From assembly GCF_008843165.1 (NCBI RefSeq), contig NZ_CP044427.1:248001-312000 (forward strand): 64,000 nucleotides of DNA, read 5' to 3'. The stretch comes from Ornithinimicrobium pratense. GTDB taxonomy: Bacteria; Actinomycetota; Actinomycetes; Actinomycetales; Dermatophilaceae. The number at the start of each line of letters is the position of its first letter. The first letter of the stretch is position 1. Of this stretch, positions 17,651 through 25,898 are shown in pieces. Below the pieces are notes generated by a model. That model was not told the DNA's origin, did no database searches, and worked only from the letters and a program-made list of their open reading frames with translations. The translations under genes were made by a program, and so were the position numbers.

Positions 17651-18096
17651 GGGCGATGATCGACCGCGACACCCCCGTCTACGTGATTTCGGTGGCGGCG
17701 GAGCTGGCCGGGATGCACGCGCAGACGCTGCGCCAGTATGACCGGCTCGGCCTGGTCACCCCCTCGCGCACGCGGGGCGGCGGCCGGCGCTACTCCGCCC
17801 GCGACGTCGACCGCCTTCGCGAGGTGCAGCGCCTGTCCAGCGAGGGTGTGAGCCTGACCGGCATCCAGCGCATCCTCGACCTGGAGACCCAGGTCGAGGC
17901 GATGCGCACCCGGCTAGCCGAGCTCACCGCCGAGAACCACGCGCTGCGCGAGGCCGTGGGCCGCTCCCAGCGGGTCTTCGCTGCCGGTCGCACCGGCGAG
18001 GTGGTGGCGCTGCGCGCCGGCACCCGCCCGAGGGGCACCTCTGCCGGCACCGCACTGACCCTGTGGCGCCCCCAGGGCTGGCCTTTCGACGACTGA
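17647..18096 (+). CDS. hspR: Heat-shock repressor HspR (MerR family)
   Basis: A 149-aa MerR-type regulator. The winged helix-turn-helix reads [39 protein letters not shown], followed by a coiled coil ([19 protein letters not shown]). HspR binds HAIR repeats and represses dnaK and clpB, using DnaK as co-repressor. Matching HAIR sites are present at both loci in this window. GTG 17647 overlaps the dnaJ stop; ATG 17656 is an alternative start. Confidence 0.95.
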   Translation: MRAMIDRDTPVYVISVAAELAGMHAQTLRQYDRLGLVTPSRTRGGGRRYSARDVDRLREVQRLSSEGVSLTGIQRILDLETQVEAMRTRLAELTAENHALREAVGRSQRVFAAGRTGEVVALRAGTRPRGTSAGTALTLWRPQGWPFDD

Positions 18097-18118
18097 CTCT
18101 GAACGAGCACGACCCACC

Positions 18119-18162
18119 GGACGCGCGTTGTGCACCACCCTGCAGGTGCACAACGCGCGTCC
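18119..18162. terminator. Strong hairpin terminator after hspR
   Basis: A perfect 18-bp stem (left arm 18119-18136, right arm 18145-18162) with an 8-nt loop and no T-run. It lies between the converging hspR and ABC permease genes, so it can serve both strands. Confidence 0.8.
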
Positions 18163-18210
18163 GTGTGTGACCGGGTCCGACCGTGGGCCGAGCTCACGTT
18201 CGACCGGGGG

Positions 18211-18948
18211 TTACTTGGCCTCCTTGCGAGCCACCCGCCAGCAGCCGACAGCCAGCGGGAGCAAGATCCACAGGGCGGACGAGGTGCCGATCTGCGCCCA
18301 CTGCTCACCGGTCAGCGCCTCGTCGCCCAGCAGGCCGCCCTGGGCCATGCTCAGGTCGAACCAGGCGGCGTTCTCCCGCAGCCACGCGGTGGCCATGAAG
18401 ACGAGGGGCGACAGGGCCGGCACCAGCACGTAGGCGACGATGCCCAGCGGCACGTTGAGCAGCAGCGCGCCGAAGGCGACGCCCATGAGCACGCCGAGGA
18501 CCTGCATGACGACCAGGTGGCCGAGCAGGGTCCAGCCCATCGCGAGGTCGATCTCGCCGCCGTCGACGGCCAGCATCGAGACGGCGTGCGCGGCCATGGC
18601 CAGCCCGATCGACAACGCCAGCACGAGCAGTCCGAGCACGACAGCCGCGACCGTCTTGGCCAGCATGACCCGCATCCGCCTGGGCTCCTGGGTGAAGGTG
18701 ATGAGCGCCGTCCGCTGGCCCCACTCGTTAGCCGCGGTCATGATGCCCAGGATCGGGATCAGGATGGCCTGGGGAATGTTGGCGGCGGCGAGCAGCGGGA
18801 CCAGCCCGGTGCCGCTATTGCGGTTGCTCCACAGCGTGATGCCCATCACCAGGGCGGTGATGATCAGAATGGAGAGCAGCAGCCAGCGCCCTGCGCGGGT
18901 GTCGACCAGCTTGCGCAGCTCGACCGTCAGCAGAGTGGTGAACCCCAC
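18211..18948 (-). CDS. ABC transporter permease (ABC-2 type), start region possibly frameshifted
   Basis: The readable frame from GTG 18948 gives 245 aa with about six membrane helices, beginning VELRKLVDTRAGRWLLLSIL as usual for this family, and pairs with the ATPase gene upstream. GTG 18948 has no ribosome site. A well-placed ATG with AGGAG lies at 19055 in another frame (MATTDTHPGSSAP), and the permease frame stays open upstream of 18948, reading Asp/Arg-rich codons and then GAYPQLTAVKR. One extra base between about 19010 and 19040 would join them into a protein about 36 residues longer. Either the gene carries a frameshift (or sequencing error), or translation starts at 18948. Confidence 0.8.
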   Translation of the reverse strand: MGFTTLLTVELRKLVDTRAGRWLLLSILIITALVMGITLWSNRNSGTGLVPLLAAANIPQAILIPILGIMTAANEWGQRTALITFTQEPRRMRVMLAKTVAAVVLGLLVLALSIGLAMAAHAVSMLAVDGGEIDLAMGWTLLGHLVVMQVLGVLMGVAFGALLLNVPLGIVAYVLVPALSPLVFMATAWLRENAAWFDLSMAQGGLLGDEALTGEQWAQIGTSSALWILLPLAVGCWRVARKEAK

Positions 18949-19055
18949 TCTCTTGACCGCCGTGAGCTGCGGGTATGCCCCGTCCTCCCCCGCGTGGTCG
19001 CTGTCGCGGTCGTCGTGGGAGCAGAGGATCCGGGGTGGGTGTCGGTGGTGGCCAT
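18927..19055 (-). other. Out-of-frame leader ORF before the ABC permease
   Basis: ATG 19055, preceded by CAGGAGAAGCCG, opens a 42-codon ORF (MATTDTHPGSSAPTTTATA...) that ends at 18927, inside the permease frame. It looks like the true N-terminus of the permease separated by a one-base shift. It could alternatively be a translated leader that couples to the internal GTG 18948. Confidence 0.5.
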
Positions 19056-19114
19056 CGGCTTCTCCTGGTCGGTCGTGGCGGTGTGGGTATTCGTCGGGCT
19101 CGGGCGGGGAAGAC

Positions 19115-20026
19115 TCACGCCGCCGCCCCCTCGGTGACGCCCTCGCGCGCGTCGTCGGCGGTCAGCTGCAGGAAGATGTCCTCCAGCCCGCCATCGGAGG
19201 CGCTGCGCAGCTCGGTGACCAGCACCTGCTCGGCCAGCGCAAGCCGGGCGACCTCCTCCGCGGTCGCCGAGGTGACCAGGTCGCCCTGCGGACGGGCGGT
19301 GACCTGGTGCTCGGCGCGCTGCAGCGCCTCCGTGAGGCGGACGCGGTCGGGCGAGCCGACGATGGTGCCGCCCCCGCGCAACAGCTCCTCCTTCGTGCCC
19401 TGGGCGACGATCCGGCCCCGGCCGATCATCACCAGGTCCTGGGCGATCTGCTCGACCTCGTGCAGCAGGTGTGAGCTGAGCAGGACCGTGCCGCCGTCGG
19501 CGGCGTAGTCGCGCAGCAGCCCACGCATCCAGCGGATGCCGGCCGGGTCCAGGCCATTGGCCGGCTCGTCGAGGATGAGCACCTGCGGGTCACCGACGAG
19601 GGCGCCGGCCAGGCCGAGGCGCTGCCGCATACCCAGGGAGTAGTTGCCCACCCGGCGGTCCGCCTCGCGGGGCGTGAGACCGACCCGCTCCAGCGCGGCT
19701 TCCACGCTGCCGCGCGGCATCCCCGCCATCGCGGATGCCAGCGCGAGCGTCTCGCGGCCGGAGCGGCCAGGGTGCTGGGCGGTCGCGTCGAGCATGACAC
19801 CGACGTGGCGGGTGGGGGTGGGTAGCGAGCGGTAGTCGCGGCCCAAGACCCGGGCGGTGCCGGAGGTGGGGGTGGTCAGGCCGACCATCATCCGCATCGC
19901 GGTGGACTTGCCCGCGCCGTTGGGCCCGAGGAAGCCCGTGACCCGGCCGGAGCGGGCGGTGAAGCTGATGTCGTTCACGGCGGTAAACGAGCCGTAGCGC
20001 TTGGTGAGGTTCTCGATCTGGATCAT
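19115..20026 (-). CDS. ABC transporter ATP-binding protein
   Basis: A 303-aa ATPase. Walker A is GPNGAGKSTAMRMM, the signature is YSLGMRQRLGLAGAL, Walker B is VLILDEPANGLDP and the switch His is in LLSSHLLHEVEQ. The roughly 80-residue C-terminal extension is typical of export ATPases of the drug/bacitracin type. It energises the permease encoded just downstream. The gene is divergent from a kinase/regulator pair, an arrangement common for envelope-stress or antibiotic-sensing exporters; the substrate is unknown. ATG 20026 is preferred over an upstream frame extension. Confidence 0.95.
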   Translation of the reverse strand: MIQIENLTKRYGSFTAVNDISFTARSGRVTGFLGPNGAGKSTAMRMMVGLTTPTSGTARVLGRDYRSLPTPTRHVGVMLDATAQHPGRSGRETLALASAMAGMPRGSVEAALERVGLTPREADRRVGNYSLGMRQRLGLAGALVGDPQVLILDEPANGLDPAGIRWMRGLLRDYAADGGTVLLSSHLLHEVEQIAQDLVMIGRGRIVAQGTKEELLRGGGTIVGSPDRVRLTEALQRAEHQVTARPQGDLVTSATAEEVARLALAEQVLVTELRSASDGGLEDIFLQLTADDAREGVTEGAAA

Positions 20027-20174
20027 GGACCCAGCCTGCCCGCTGCCGGGGGTCCTCCACATCGGTCAGGGGTCGGCGCCACGGTCACCTTGGTCGGCAA
20101 TTGAGGCCGCGAGTGCATACCGAAGTAGGGGGCGGCGCCGCCGAAGGGCGGTGGGTGGGGGTGCGGGCGCGACC

Positions 20175-20180
20175 TAGCAT
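20175..20180 (+). promoter_or_regulatory. -10 box of the second histidine kinase gene
   Basis: TAGCAT lies 6 nt before ATG 20187 in the divergent intergenic region, with no Shine-Dalgarno sequence. A leaderless kinase mRNA is expected. Confidence 0.5.
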
Positions 20181-20186
20181 CGGGGT

Positions 20187-21509
20187 ATGCCGCCCGCGTC
20201 CGCCAGCTCCCCCCTGCCGGGGGCTCCTGACGCGACGCCGGCCCCTGCCTCCTTCGAACGGCTCCCGCTGTGGAAGAACGCCTGGCGGCTGTTCGTGGCC
20301 TGGCTGCTGGGGATGGGGGTCTACCTCGTCTACATCGCCCCGCTGGTGCTTCCCGCCGAGACCGATGAGCTCGACGTCGCCGTAGGCCCGGCTCTCGCCC
20401 TGCTGCTGCTTGACCTCGTGCTCGGCCATGTCATCTTGGGGGTGGCGGCCTACCGGCGCAGGGCACCCGTGGCGATCGCCCTGATCACCGGGGCACTCTC
20501 GGGCTTCTCGGCCTTTGGGGCCCCGGCCGCCTTCCTGGCCGCCGCTTCGCTAGCCACCCAGCGACGCCCGCTGCCGACCATCTGGATCGGGGTGGTGCAC
20601 GTCCTGGCCGGGATCGCCCACGAGGAGACCATCGCCCCGTGGACCGTCCCGCCACAGTTGCGGACGAGCCTCACCGGCCAGGGCTGGCTGCTCGACAGTC
20701 TCGTCTACGTCGCCTTCATCGTCCTGATCTACGGCGTGGCGGTGCTCATCGGGTGGAACGCCGGCTCCCGCCGCGAGCTGCTCGACAGCTGGCGCAGGCA
20801 GGCCGAGACGGCGGGGAGTGAGCAGGCGGCGCGGGTGGCCCAGGCCCAGCTGGCCGAGCGGGCGCGGATCGCCCGCGAGATGCACGACGTGCTCGCCCAC
20901 CGGCTCTCGCTGGTGGCCGTGCACGCCGGCGTCCTGGCCCACCGTCCCGACCTGTCCCAGCAGGAGCGCACCGAGGCCGCCGAGGTCGTCCGGGCCGGAG
21001 CGCACCAGGCGCTGGAGGAGCTGCGCGAGGTGCTGGGTGTGCTGCGGGACGACGCGAGGGAGCCCGAGCAGGCGCGCCCGGTCGAGGCACCGCAACCGGG
21101 GCTGAGCGGCATACCCGCGCTGGTGGCGGAGGTGACCAGCAGCGGTCAGGAGGTGCGGCTCCGCGCGGACGAGGACCTGTGGCCCCGGTCGGTCTCGCTC
21201 CCGGCCAGCACCGGCCGGCACGCCTACCGCGTCGTGCAGGAGGCGCTGACCAACGCCCGAAGGCACGCTCCGGGTAGGACGGTGACCGTGCGTATCGACG
21301 GGCGTGTCGGTGACGGCCTGACGATCGAGGTGAGCAACCCGACGCCGCCCACGGCGGAGGGTACGCTGCCGTCCGGCGGCCGCGGCCTGACCGGGATGGC
21401 CGAGCGGGTGGAGCTCGCGGGCGGACGCTTCTCGGCCGGTGTCGAGATCAGCGACTTCGTGGTGCGGGCCTGGCTGCCCTGGTCGGGCAGCGGAAAGAGG
21501 ACAGGATGA
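20187..21509 (+). CDS. Membrane sensor histidine kinase (HisKA_3 type)
   Basis: A 440-aa kinase. A Pro/Ala-rich N-terminus is followed by about five membrane helices (residues about 34-190). A linker coiled coil leads to the HisKA_3 motif ARIAREMHDVLAHRLSLVAV (phospho-His in EMHDV). The ATPase domain has the N-box VVQEALTNARRHAPG and G-box GGRGLTGMAERVEL. It is paired with the response regulator 7 nt downstream and is divergent from the ABC exporter, which it probably controls. Confidence 0.94.
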   Translation: MPPASASSPLPGAPDATPAPASFERLPLWKNAWRLFVAWLLGMGVYLVYIAPLVLPAETDELDVAVGPALALLLLDLVLGHVILGVAAYRRRAPVAIALITGALSGFSAFGAPAAFLAAASLATQRRPLPTIWIGVVHVLAGIAHEETIAPWTVPPQLRTSLTGQGWLLDSLVYVAFIVLIYGVAVLIGWNAGSRRELLDSWRRQAETAGSEQAARVAQAQLAERARIAREMHDVLAHRLSLVAVHAGVLAHRPDLSQQERTEAAEVVRAGAHQALEELREVLGVLRDDAREPEQARPVEAPQPGLSGIPALVAEVTSSGQEVRLRADEDLWPRSVSLPASTGRHAYRVVQEALTNARRHAPGRTVTVRIDGRVGDGLTIEVSNPTPPTAEGTLPSGGRGLTGMAERVELAGGRFSAGVEISDFVVRAWLPWSGSGKRTG

Positions 21510-21516
21510 CGGCAGG

Positions 21517-22212
21517 ATGACGGGCGGCGCACGGCCACGCGTGGTGCTGGTCGACGACGATCCGCTGGTCCGGGCCGGGCTGCGGATGATGCTCGGGGGC
21601 CCCGACGGGGTCGACGTGGTCGGCGAGGGCGAGGACGGTGAGCAGGTCCTCGGGCTGGTCGAGGTCCACCGGCCCGACGTGGTCCTCATGGACATCCGGA
21701 TGGCGCGCACGGACGGGCTCACCGCGACACGGGACCTGCTCGCGGCCCACCCAGAGGCCAAGGTGCTCATCCTGACGACGTTCGACGTCGACGACTACGT
21801 CATGGAGGCTCTGCGCGCCGGCGCCCGTGGGTTCGTCCTCAAGGACACCCCGCCGGACCGGCTCGTCGCGGCGGTGCACGAGGTGGCCGGCGGGGACCAC
21901 GCCCTATCCCCGTCCGTGGCGGCCCTGCTGGTGCGGCATGTGGCCTCCGAGCAACGGGCGGGCCAGCTCGCCGGGTCGGCCCGCGACCGCCGGGCCCAGC
22001 TGGCCCGGGACAGGCTGGCCCGGCTCACCGAGCGCGAGCTCGAGGTCGCCCGGGCCGTGGCCCGCGGCGGGGCCAACGCCCAGATCGCCCGCGACCTCTA
22101 CATGGGGGTGCCGACGGTCAAGGCACACGTCTCCAGCATCCTGGCCAAGCTGGGGCTGGCCAACCGGGTGCAGGTGGCGCTGCTGGTGCACGACGCGGAG
22201 GAGCTGGAGTAG
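21517..22212 (+). CDS. NarL/LuxR-family response regulator
   Basis: A 231-aa regulator. The receiver starts VVLVDDDPLVRAGLRMML, with the phospho-acceptor Asp in DVVLMDIRMARTDG and the conserved Lys in FVLKDTPP. The LuxR helix-turn-helix runs LTERELEVARAVARGGANAQIARDL to KAHVSSILAKLGL. ATG 21517 follows CAGGATGACGGCAGG just after the kinase stop. A longer-than-usual charged linker (SARDRRAQLARDRLARL) joins the domains. Confidence 0.95.
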   Translation: MTGGARPRVVLVDDDPLVRAGLRMMLGGPDGVDVVGEGEDGEQVLGLVEVHRPDVVLMDIRMARTDGLTATRDLLAAHPEAKVLILTTFDVDDYVMEALRAGARGFVLKDTPPDRLVAAVHEVAGGDHALSPSVAALLVRHVASEQRAGQLAGSARDRRAQLARDRLARLTERELEVARAVARGGANAQIARDLYMGVPTVKAHVSSILAKLGLANRVQVALLVHDAEELE

Positions 22213-22253
22213 CTCAGGTCTGGACCGGCGGGGGTGGGGCGGTCCCGGCCGGG

Positions 22254-23144
22254 TCAGCCCTGCAGGAACTCCCGGATCGCCGGGATCTCCTGCCGGGCCT
22301 GGGCCAGGCCGGCCTCGTGGCTGGTCCGAAGCGCGGCCACGGAGCGCTCGCCGTTGCCGACGGGCATGCGTTGGGGCACGAAGAGGTAGGCCTTCCCGTC
22401 CCGCTCGAGCTCCCACAGCTCCTCGCGGGTGGAGTTGTAGCGGGCCGGGCGTGCCCGCAGTGCCTCTGCGACCGCTGGCATCGTGCGGAACCAGCGCCGG
22501 ACGAGGGCGTCACCCCGTTGCCGGGCGGGTTTGACGTAACCGCGCTCCTGGGTGAGCACCACGAAGAACCTCTCGTAGCCGTCCGCCCGGGCCGCGTCCA
22601 GGGGGATGCCGCCTGCCGGGCCGAGGGCCCCGTCCACGAAGACCTCACCGTCGATCGTCACCGGCGGCATGACCATCGGCATCGTCGAGGAGGCCCGGAC
22701 CCGGACCATGAGGTCGCGCAGGGTGCGCAGGTCCTCCCGGCCCCAGTGCACCTGCTCCCCCCGGGTGGCGTTGAAGGCGCCGATCCGCACGGCCGCGCCG
22801 GAGCCAGTAAAGGTCTCCCAGTCGAAGGGCAGTGCCTGACCAGGCAGCGAGGTCTCCTCGTAGATGTAGCGCGCGTTGAAGAGCCCTTCTCCCCGGACGA
22901 ACGTCCGCCAGTCGCCGAAGCGCGGGTCGGCAGCGAAGTCGGTGAAGCTGTGCCGGGCCCGCCAAGGGTCGCGGGAGACGTAGTTGGCGGTGTTGCTCGA
23001 GCCCGCCGAGATCCCGCCCACCCAGGGCAGGTGCAACCCGGCCTCCAGCAGCGCCACCGCCATCCCCGAGGTGTAGGACGCCCGCATCCCCCCGCCCTCG
23101 AAGAGCAGCGCCGTGCCGCTCACGGTGGGCTTCAGGTCGGTCAT
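22254..23144 (-). CDS. Patatin-like phospholipase
   Basis: A 296-aa patatin-fold lipid acyl hydrolase. The oxyanion loop is FEGGGMRASYTSG, the nucleophile motif is GISAGSSN (GxSxG) and the dyad Asp is in VFVDGALG (D-G-A/G). It resembles the bacterial YjjU-type patatin group, cytoplasmic proteins without a signal peptide. ATG 23144 sits 6 nt after a minus-strand TACCCT (23151-23156), giving a leaderless start; the frame is open further upstream, but only as Arg/Pro-rich filler. Confidence 0.92.
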   Translation of the reverse strand: MTDLKPTVSGTALLFEGGGMRASYTSGMAVALLEAGLHLPWVGGISAGSSNTANYVSRDPWRARHSFTDFAADPRFGDWRTFVRGEGLFNARYIYEETSLPGQALPFDWETFTGSGAAVRIGAFNATRGEQVHWGREDLRTLRDLMVRVRASSTMPMVMPPVTIDGEVFVDGALGPAGGIPLDAARADGYERFFVVLTQERGYVKPARQRGDALVRRWFRTMPAVAEALRARPARYNSTREELWELERDGKAYLFVPQRMPVGNGERSVAALRTSHEAGLAQARQEIPAIREFLQG

Positions 23145-23150
23145 CGACTC

Positions 23151-23156
23151 AGGGTA
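23151..23156 (-). promoter_or_regulatory. -10 box of the patatin-like gene
   Basis: TACCCT on the minus strand, 6 nt before ATG 23144, with no Shine-Dalgarno sequence. Confidence 0.45.
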
Positions 23157-23197
23157 TGACGTGGCATCGTCCGGCGGTGGGGGCGTCGCCGGCGAAG

Positions 23198-23947
23198 TCA
23201 GGGCGTCCACTGCTCCTCGACCGCCACGACCGCGCCGTCGTCGACGGTCAGCCAGACCCCGAGCAGGAGGACCTGGCCGTCCGCGACCAGCCCGGCCCAC
23301 TCGGCGTAGTCGAGCACCCGCGCCGTCCCGGGGTCGCCCGTGGGGTAGTGCAGCACCTGGGTGCCACCGGCGACATCGAAGGTCCGCATCGCCGGGTCGT
23401 CGTTGCGCACGTAGTAGCCGTTAGGTACGGGGACCATCGCCTCGCCGTCCTCCAGTGCGGCCTTGTCCGCCTCCTCGCCCAGGAAGAAGCACATGAGGTC
23501 GAACTGCACGCCGGCCGCGTCGGCGCCCTTCACCTCGCCGTACCACTGCCCGCCCGGCAGCGGCCCTTCCCCGGGGGTGCACCCAGAACCCTCGGGGACG
23601 GCCAGGCCGTCGGCCGGCGGGTCAGTAGTCGGGTCGCCGCCCGGAGAGCCGCTCGCACCGGGGTCCTCACCAGGGTCCTCGCCGGGGTTCTCGCCCGGGT
23701 CTGGTTCGGCCGGACTCCCGGGCCCCGGGTCCGTGTCTGAGGGTTCGTCCGTGGGCTGGACCGGCTCGGGGGAGGAGGTCTCGGGAGTGGGTTCCGCGGG
23801 AGCGGGGGCCGCGGTGACCGAGGGGGTTGTGGGACCGGTCGGCGACGTGTCGGAGCCCCGGGCGAGCGCGGCACGTGGCGGCGCGGCGTCGGGACAGCCC
23901 GCACCGTAGCCAGCCCTGGGGTGGGGCAGGACATCGGCCCGTGCGCG
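23198..23947 (-). CDS. Proline-rich secreted-type protein with no recognisable start
   Basis: The minus frame is open for about 249 codons. The C-terminal 120 residues look like a folded domain (GQWYGEVKGADAAGVQFDLMC, then FFLGEEADKAALEDGEAMVPV and VPNGYYVRNDDP). The preceding 110 residues are a Pro/Glu/Thr/Gly-rich linker (GENPGEDPGEDPGASG) of the kind that follows a lipoprotein anchor, and GAGC-PDAAPP resembles a degraded lipobox. Yet no ATG, GTG or TTG occurs in frame before GTG 23533, and no hydrophobic signal peptide is readable in any frame. The gene has probably lost its 5' end or carries an N-terminal frameshift. Confidence 0.5.
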   Translation of the reverse strand, partial: RARADVLPHPRAGYGAGCPDAAPPRAALARGSDTSPTGPTTPSVTAAPAPAEPTPETSSPEPVQPTDEPSDTDPGPGSPAEPDPGENPGEDPGEDPGASGSPGGDPTTDPPADGLAVPEGSGCTPGEGPLPGGQWYGEVKGADAAGVQFDLMCFFLGEEADKAALEDGEAMVPVPNGYYVRNDDPAMRTFDVAGGTQVLHYPTGDPGTARVLDYAEWAGLVADGQVLLLGVWLTVDDGAVVAVEEQWTP

Positions 23948-24059
23948 TTAGGGTCGGAGGGCTGCTAGCGCGGTCCGACGATCGTGCTCGTATCAGCCCC
24001 CTCGCCCGCCCGCGCTGCACGACCTGCCGCGCTGCACGACAGACCGACAAGGAGCCCGG

Positions 24060-24839
24060 ATGACTGACGACCTCGCGGTGCCGCCCCGCGTCCTCGACCT
24101 GGCCCGGGATGCCCGCCGGGTGTGTGTGCTGACCGGCGCCGGGATGTCAGCCGAGTCGGGGCTGCCCACGTTCCGAGACGTCCAGGTCGGTCTCTGGGAG
24201 GCCCACGACCCGATGGAGCTGGCCACCGCTGAGGCATGGGCGGAAGACCCCGGGCACGTGTGGGCGTGGTACGCCTGGCGGGCCGACCTGGTCCGCCGTT
24301 CCGAGCCCAACGCCGGGCACCGGGCCCTCACCGACTGGCAGCAGCGTCCCGATGTCTCCCTTTCTGTCGTGACGCAGAACGTCGACGACCTGCACGAGCG
24401 GGCCGGGAGCGAAATGCTCGCCCACGTGCACGGCAGCCTGTTCGCGCTGCGCTGCAGCAGCTGCGGACGGCCGAGCGAGGCGGACTACCCGTCGGTGCCC
24501 GAGCCCGTGGGGCACCTGGAGCCGCCGGTGTGCGAGCGGTGCGAGGGCCTGGTGCGGCCGGGCGTCGTCTGGTTCGGCGAGGCGCTGCCGCAGGAGGAGT
24601 TCTTCGCCGGCGTCGAGGCCGCGCAGACCGCCGACCTGGTGCTGGTGGTCGGCACCTCCGGCCTGGTGCACCCGGCCGCCACGATCCCGCACCTCGCCGG
24701 TGCCCGCGGCGTGCCGGTCGTCGAGATCAATCCCGCCGAGACCGAGGTCAGCGAGGCCGCCGACGTGACCTGGCGGGCCACCGCGGCGACCGCCCTGCCG
24801 GCCCTGGTCGCCCAACTGGAGGGCGGAGCACCCGTCTGA
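24060..24839 (+). CDS. NAD-dependent sirtuin deacylase
   Basis: A 259-aa Sir2 protein. The NAD-binding motif is GAGMSAESGLPTFRD, TQNVDDLHERAG and the catalytic His in HVHGS follow, and the zinc Cys pairs are CSSC and CERC. The helical module contains YAWRADLVRR, i.e. the Tyr-x-x-Arg of class III (SIRT5/CobB-like) sirtuins that favours succinyl and malonyl lysines. It removes acyl groups from lysines, consuming NAD and yielding O-acyl-ADP-ribose. ATG 24060 has AAGGAG 7 nt upstream. Confidence 0.95.
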   Translation: MTDDLAVPPRVLDLARDARRVCVLTGAGMSAESGLPTFRDVQVGLWEAHDPMELATAEAWAEDPGHVWAWYAWRADLVRRSEPNAGHRALTDWQQRPDVSLSVVTQNVDDLHERAGSEMLAHVHGSLFALRCSSCGRPSEADYPSVPEPVGHLEPPVCERCEGLVRPGVVWFGEALPQEEFFAGVEAAQTADLVLVVGTSGLVHPAATIPHLAGARGVPVVEINPAETEVSEAADVTWRATAATALPALVAQLEGGAPV

Positions 24840-25041
24840 CCGCGGTGCCGGGCGCCACACCCGTCTGCCGGTCCGACCGCGGCTCCCGCGTTCGTCGAGG
24901 AACCGTCACGACCTGTGGATCGGCGTGTCAACAGACTCGTGCCTCATAGGTCGGCCATCGCCTGACTTCCGGCACTGCCGCGAGCACCGGGACGGTGGTC
25001 TGGTGGGGTGGACCACATCGGCAACCGGAGAAGAGGACCCC

Positions 25042-25629
25042 ATGCCCTACGGGATCGGCGCGCTCGGCGCCGCGCTCTTTGTCCTCGTCTTCCTCATCGA
25101 CGGGGCGACCCGGCCGGGCTACTCGCCAACCCGGCACACGGTCAGCGCGCTGGCACTGGGGCCCCGCGGTTGGCTGCAGCGCGCCAACTTCGTGCTGTGC
25201 GGCGCAGCGATCACTGGCAGCGCCGTGCGGCTGCTCACCTCCGGCGACCACCAGATGTTGGGCCTGGTGCTGACCATCTTCGGGCTGGGCCTGGTCGTCT
25301 CTGTCGTCCCCATGGACCCGATGCGTAGCTATCCGCCGGGCACTCCGGATCGGGACCCGACAGAGTTCTCCGTCGCCCACGCGGTGCACGACGTGGCCGG
25401 GGCGGCGGTGTTCTTCGCCCTGCCGGTCATCGCGGTTGTCTCTGCCTTCACGCTGCCCGGGACTGCGTGGACCGTCGGTGCTGTCCTGGTCCTAATCGTG
25501 CTCATGGTGGCGCTGATCGCTTTCCAGCGGGCGTGGGAGCAGGACTCCCCTACCACGGGCACCGCCCAGCGGGCCGTCCTCGTGCCGGGCCTGCTCTGGG
25601 TGGCCGCGGTCTTCGCCTCCTTCGCCTGA
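25042..25629 (+). CDS. DUF998 family membrane protein
   Basis: A 195-aa protein with six predicted helices. The pattern DGATRPGYSPTRHTVSALALGPRGWLQRANFVLCG in the first loop, and the later PMDP and HAVHDVAG blocks, are typical of DUF998. Function unknown. ATG 25042 follows GGAGAAGAGG. It stands alone between the sirtuin and the AAA ATPase. Confidence 0.9.
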   Translation: MPYGIGALGAALFVLVFLIDGATRPGYSPTRHTVSALALGPRGWLQRANFVLCGAAITGSAVRLLTSGDHQMLGLVLTIFGLGLVVSVVPMDPMRSYPPGTPDRDPTEFSVAHAVHDVAGAAVFFALPVIAVVSAFTLPGTAWTVGAVLVLIVLMVALIAFQRAWEQDSPTTGTAQRAVLVPGLLWVAAVFASFA

Positions 25630-25837
25630 GGGCGCTCGTGCGCCGCCGGATCCCCAACCGCGGGGGCACGGGTCAGAACAGACAGGATCGACCCAGCCGG
25701 CACTGCCTCGTGCGTGTGTCGGTGGCCGGTGCCATGCTCGCCTGGTGCTGGTGTGCAACCGGGACGGCCACCGGCCTTCGGCGGTCGGCGGTGTCCCTCC
25801 AGGGACCTCGGAGGGGACCCAGCACGGGAGCTGCGCC

Positions 25838-25881
25838 GGTATAACAGGTATAACGACTTCCTAAGGTATAACAGGTATAAC
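25838..25881 (+). repeat. Four GGTATAAC iterons on a 9-bp register
   Basis: GGTATAACAGGTATAAC occurs twice (25838-25854 and 25865-25881). The four GGTATAAC octamers start at 25838, 25847, 25865 and 25874, all multiples of 9 bp apart, with one missing position at 25856. The array ends 17 bp before the GTG of the ATPase gene and each unit contains a -10-like TATAAC. It is probably an operator array for that gene. Confidence 0.85.
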
Positions 25882-25898
25882 AGTACGAGAGGAGGGTT

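Noticed and set aside
18211..22212. ABC exporter and second two-component system as part of the LAP cluster
   Set aside because: They are separated from it by about 11 kb, including the dnaK operon, and form a self-contained divergent unit common in actinobacteria.
25838..25881. Iterons as a plasmid replication origin
   Set aside because: No Rep protein, AT-rich melting region or partition genes accompany them, and the surroundings are chromosomal housekeeping genes; an operator is the simpler reading.
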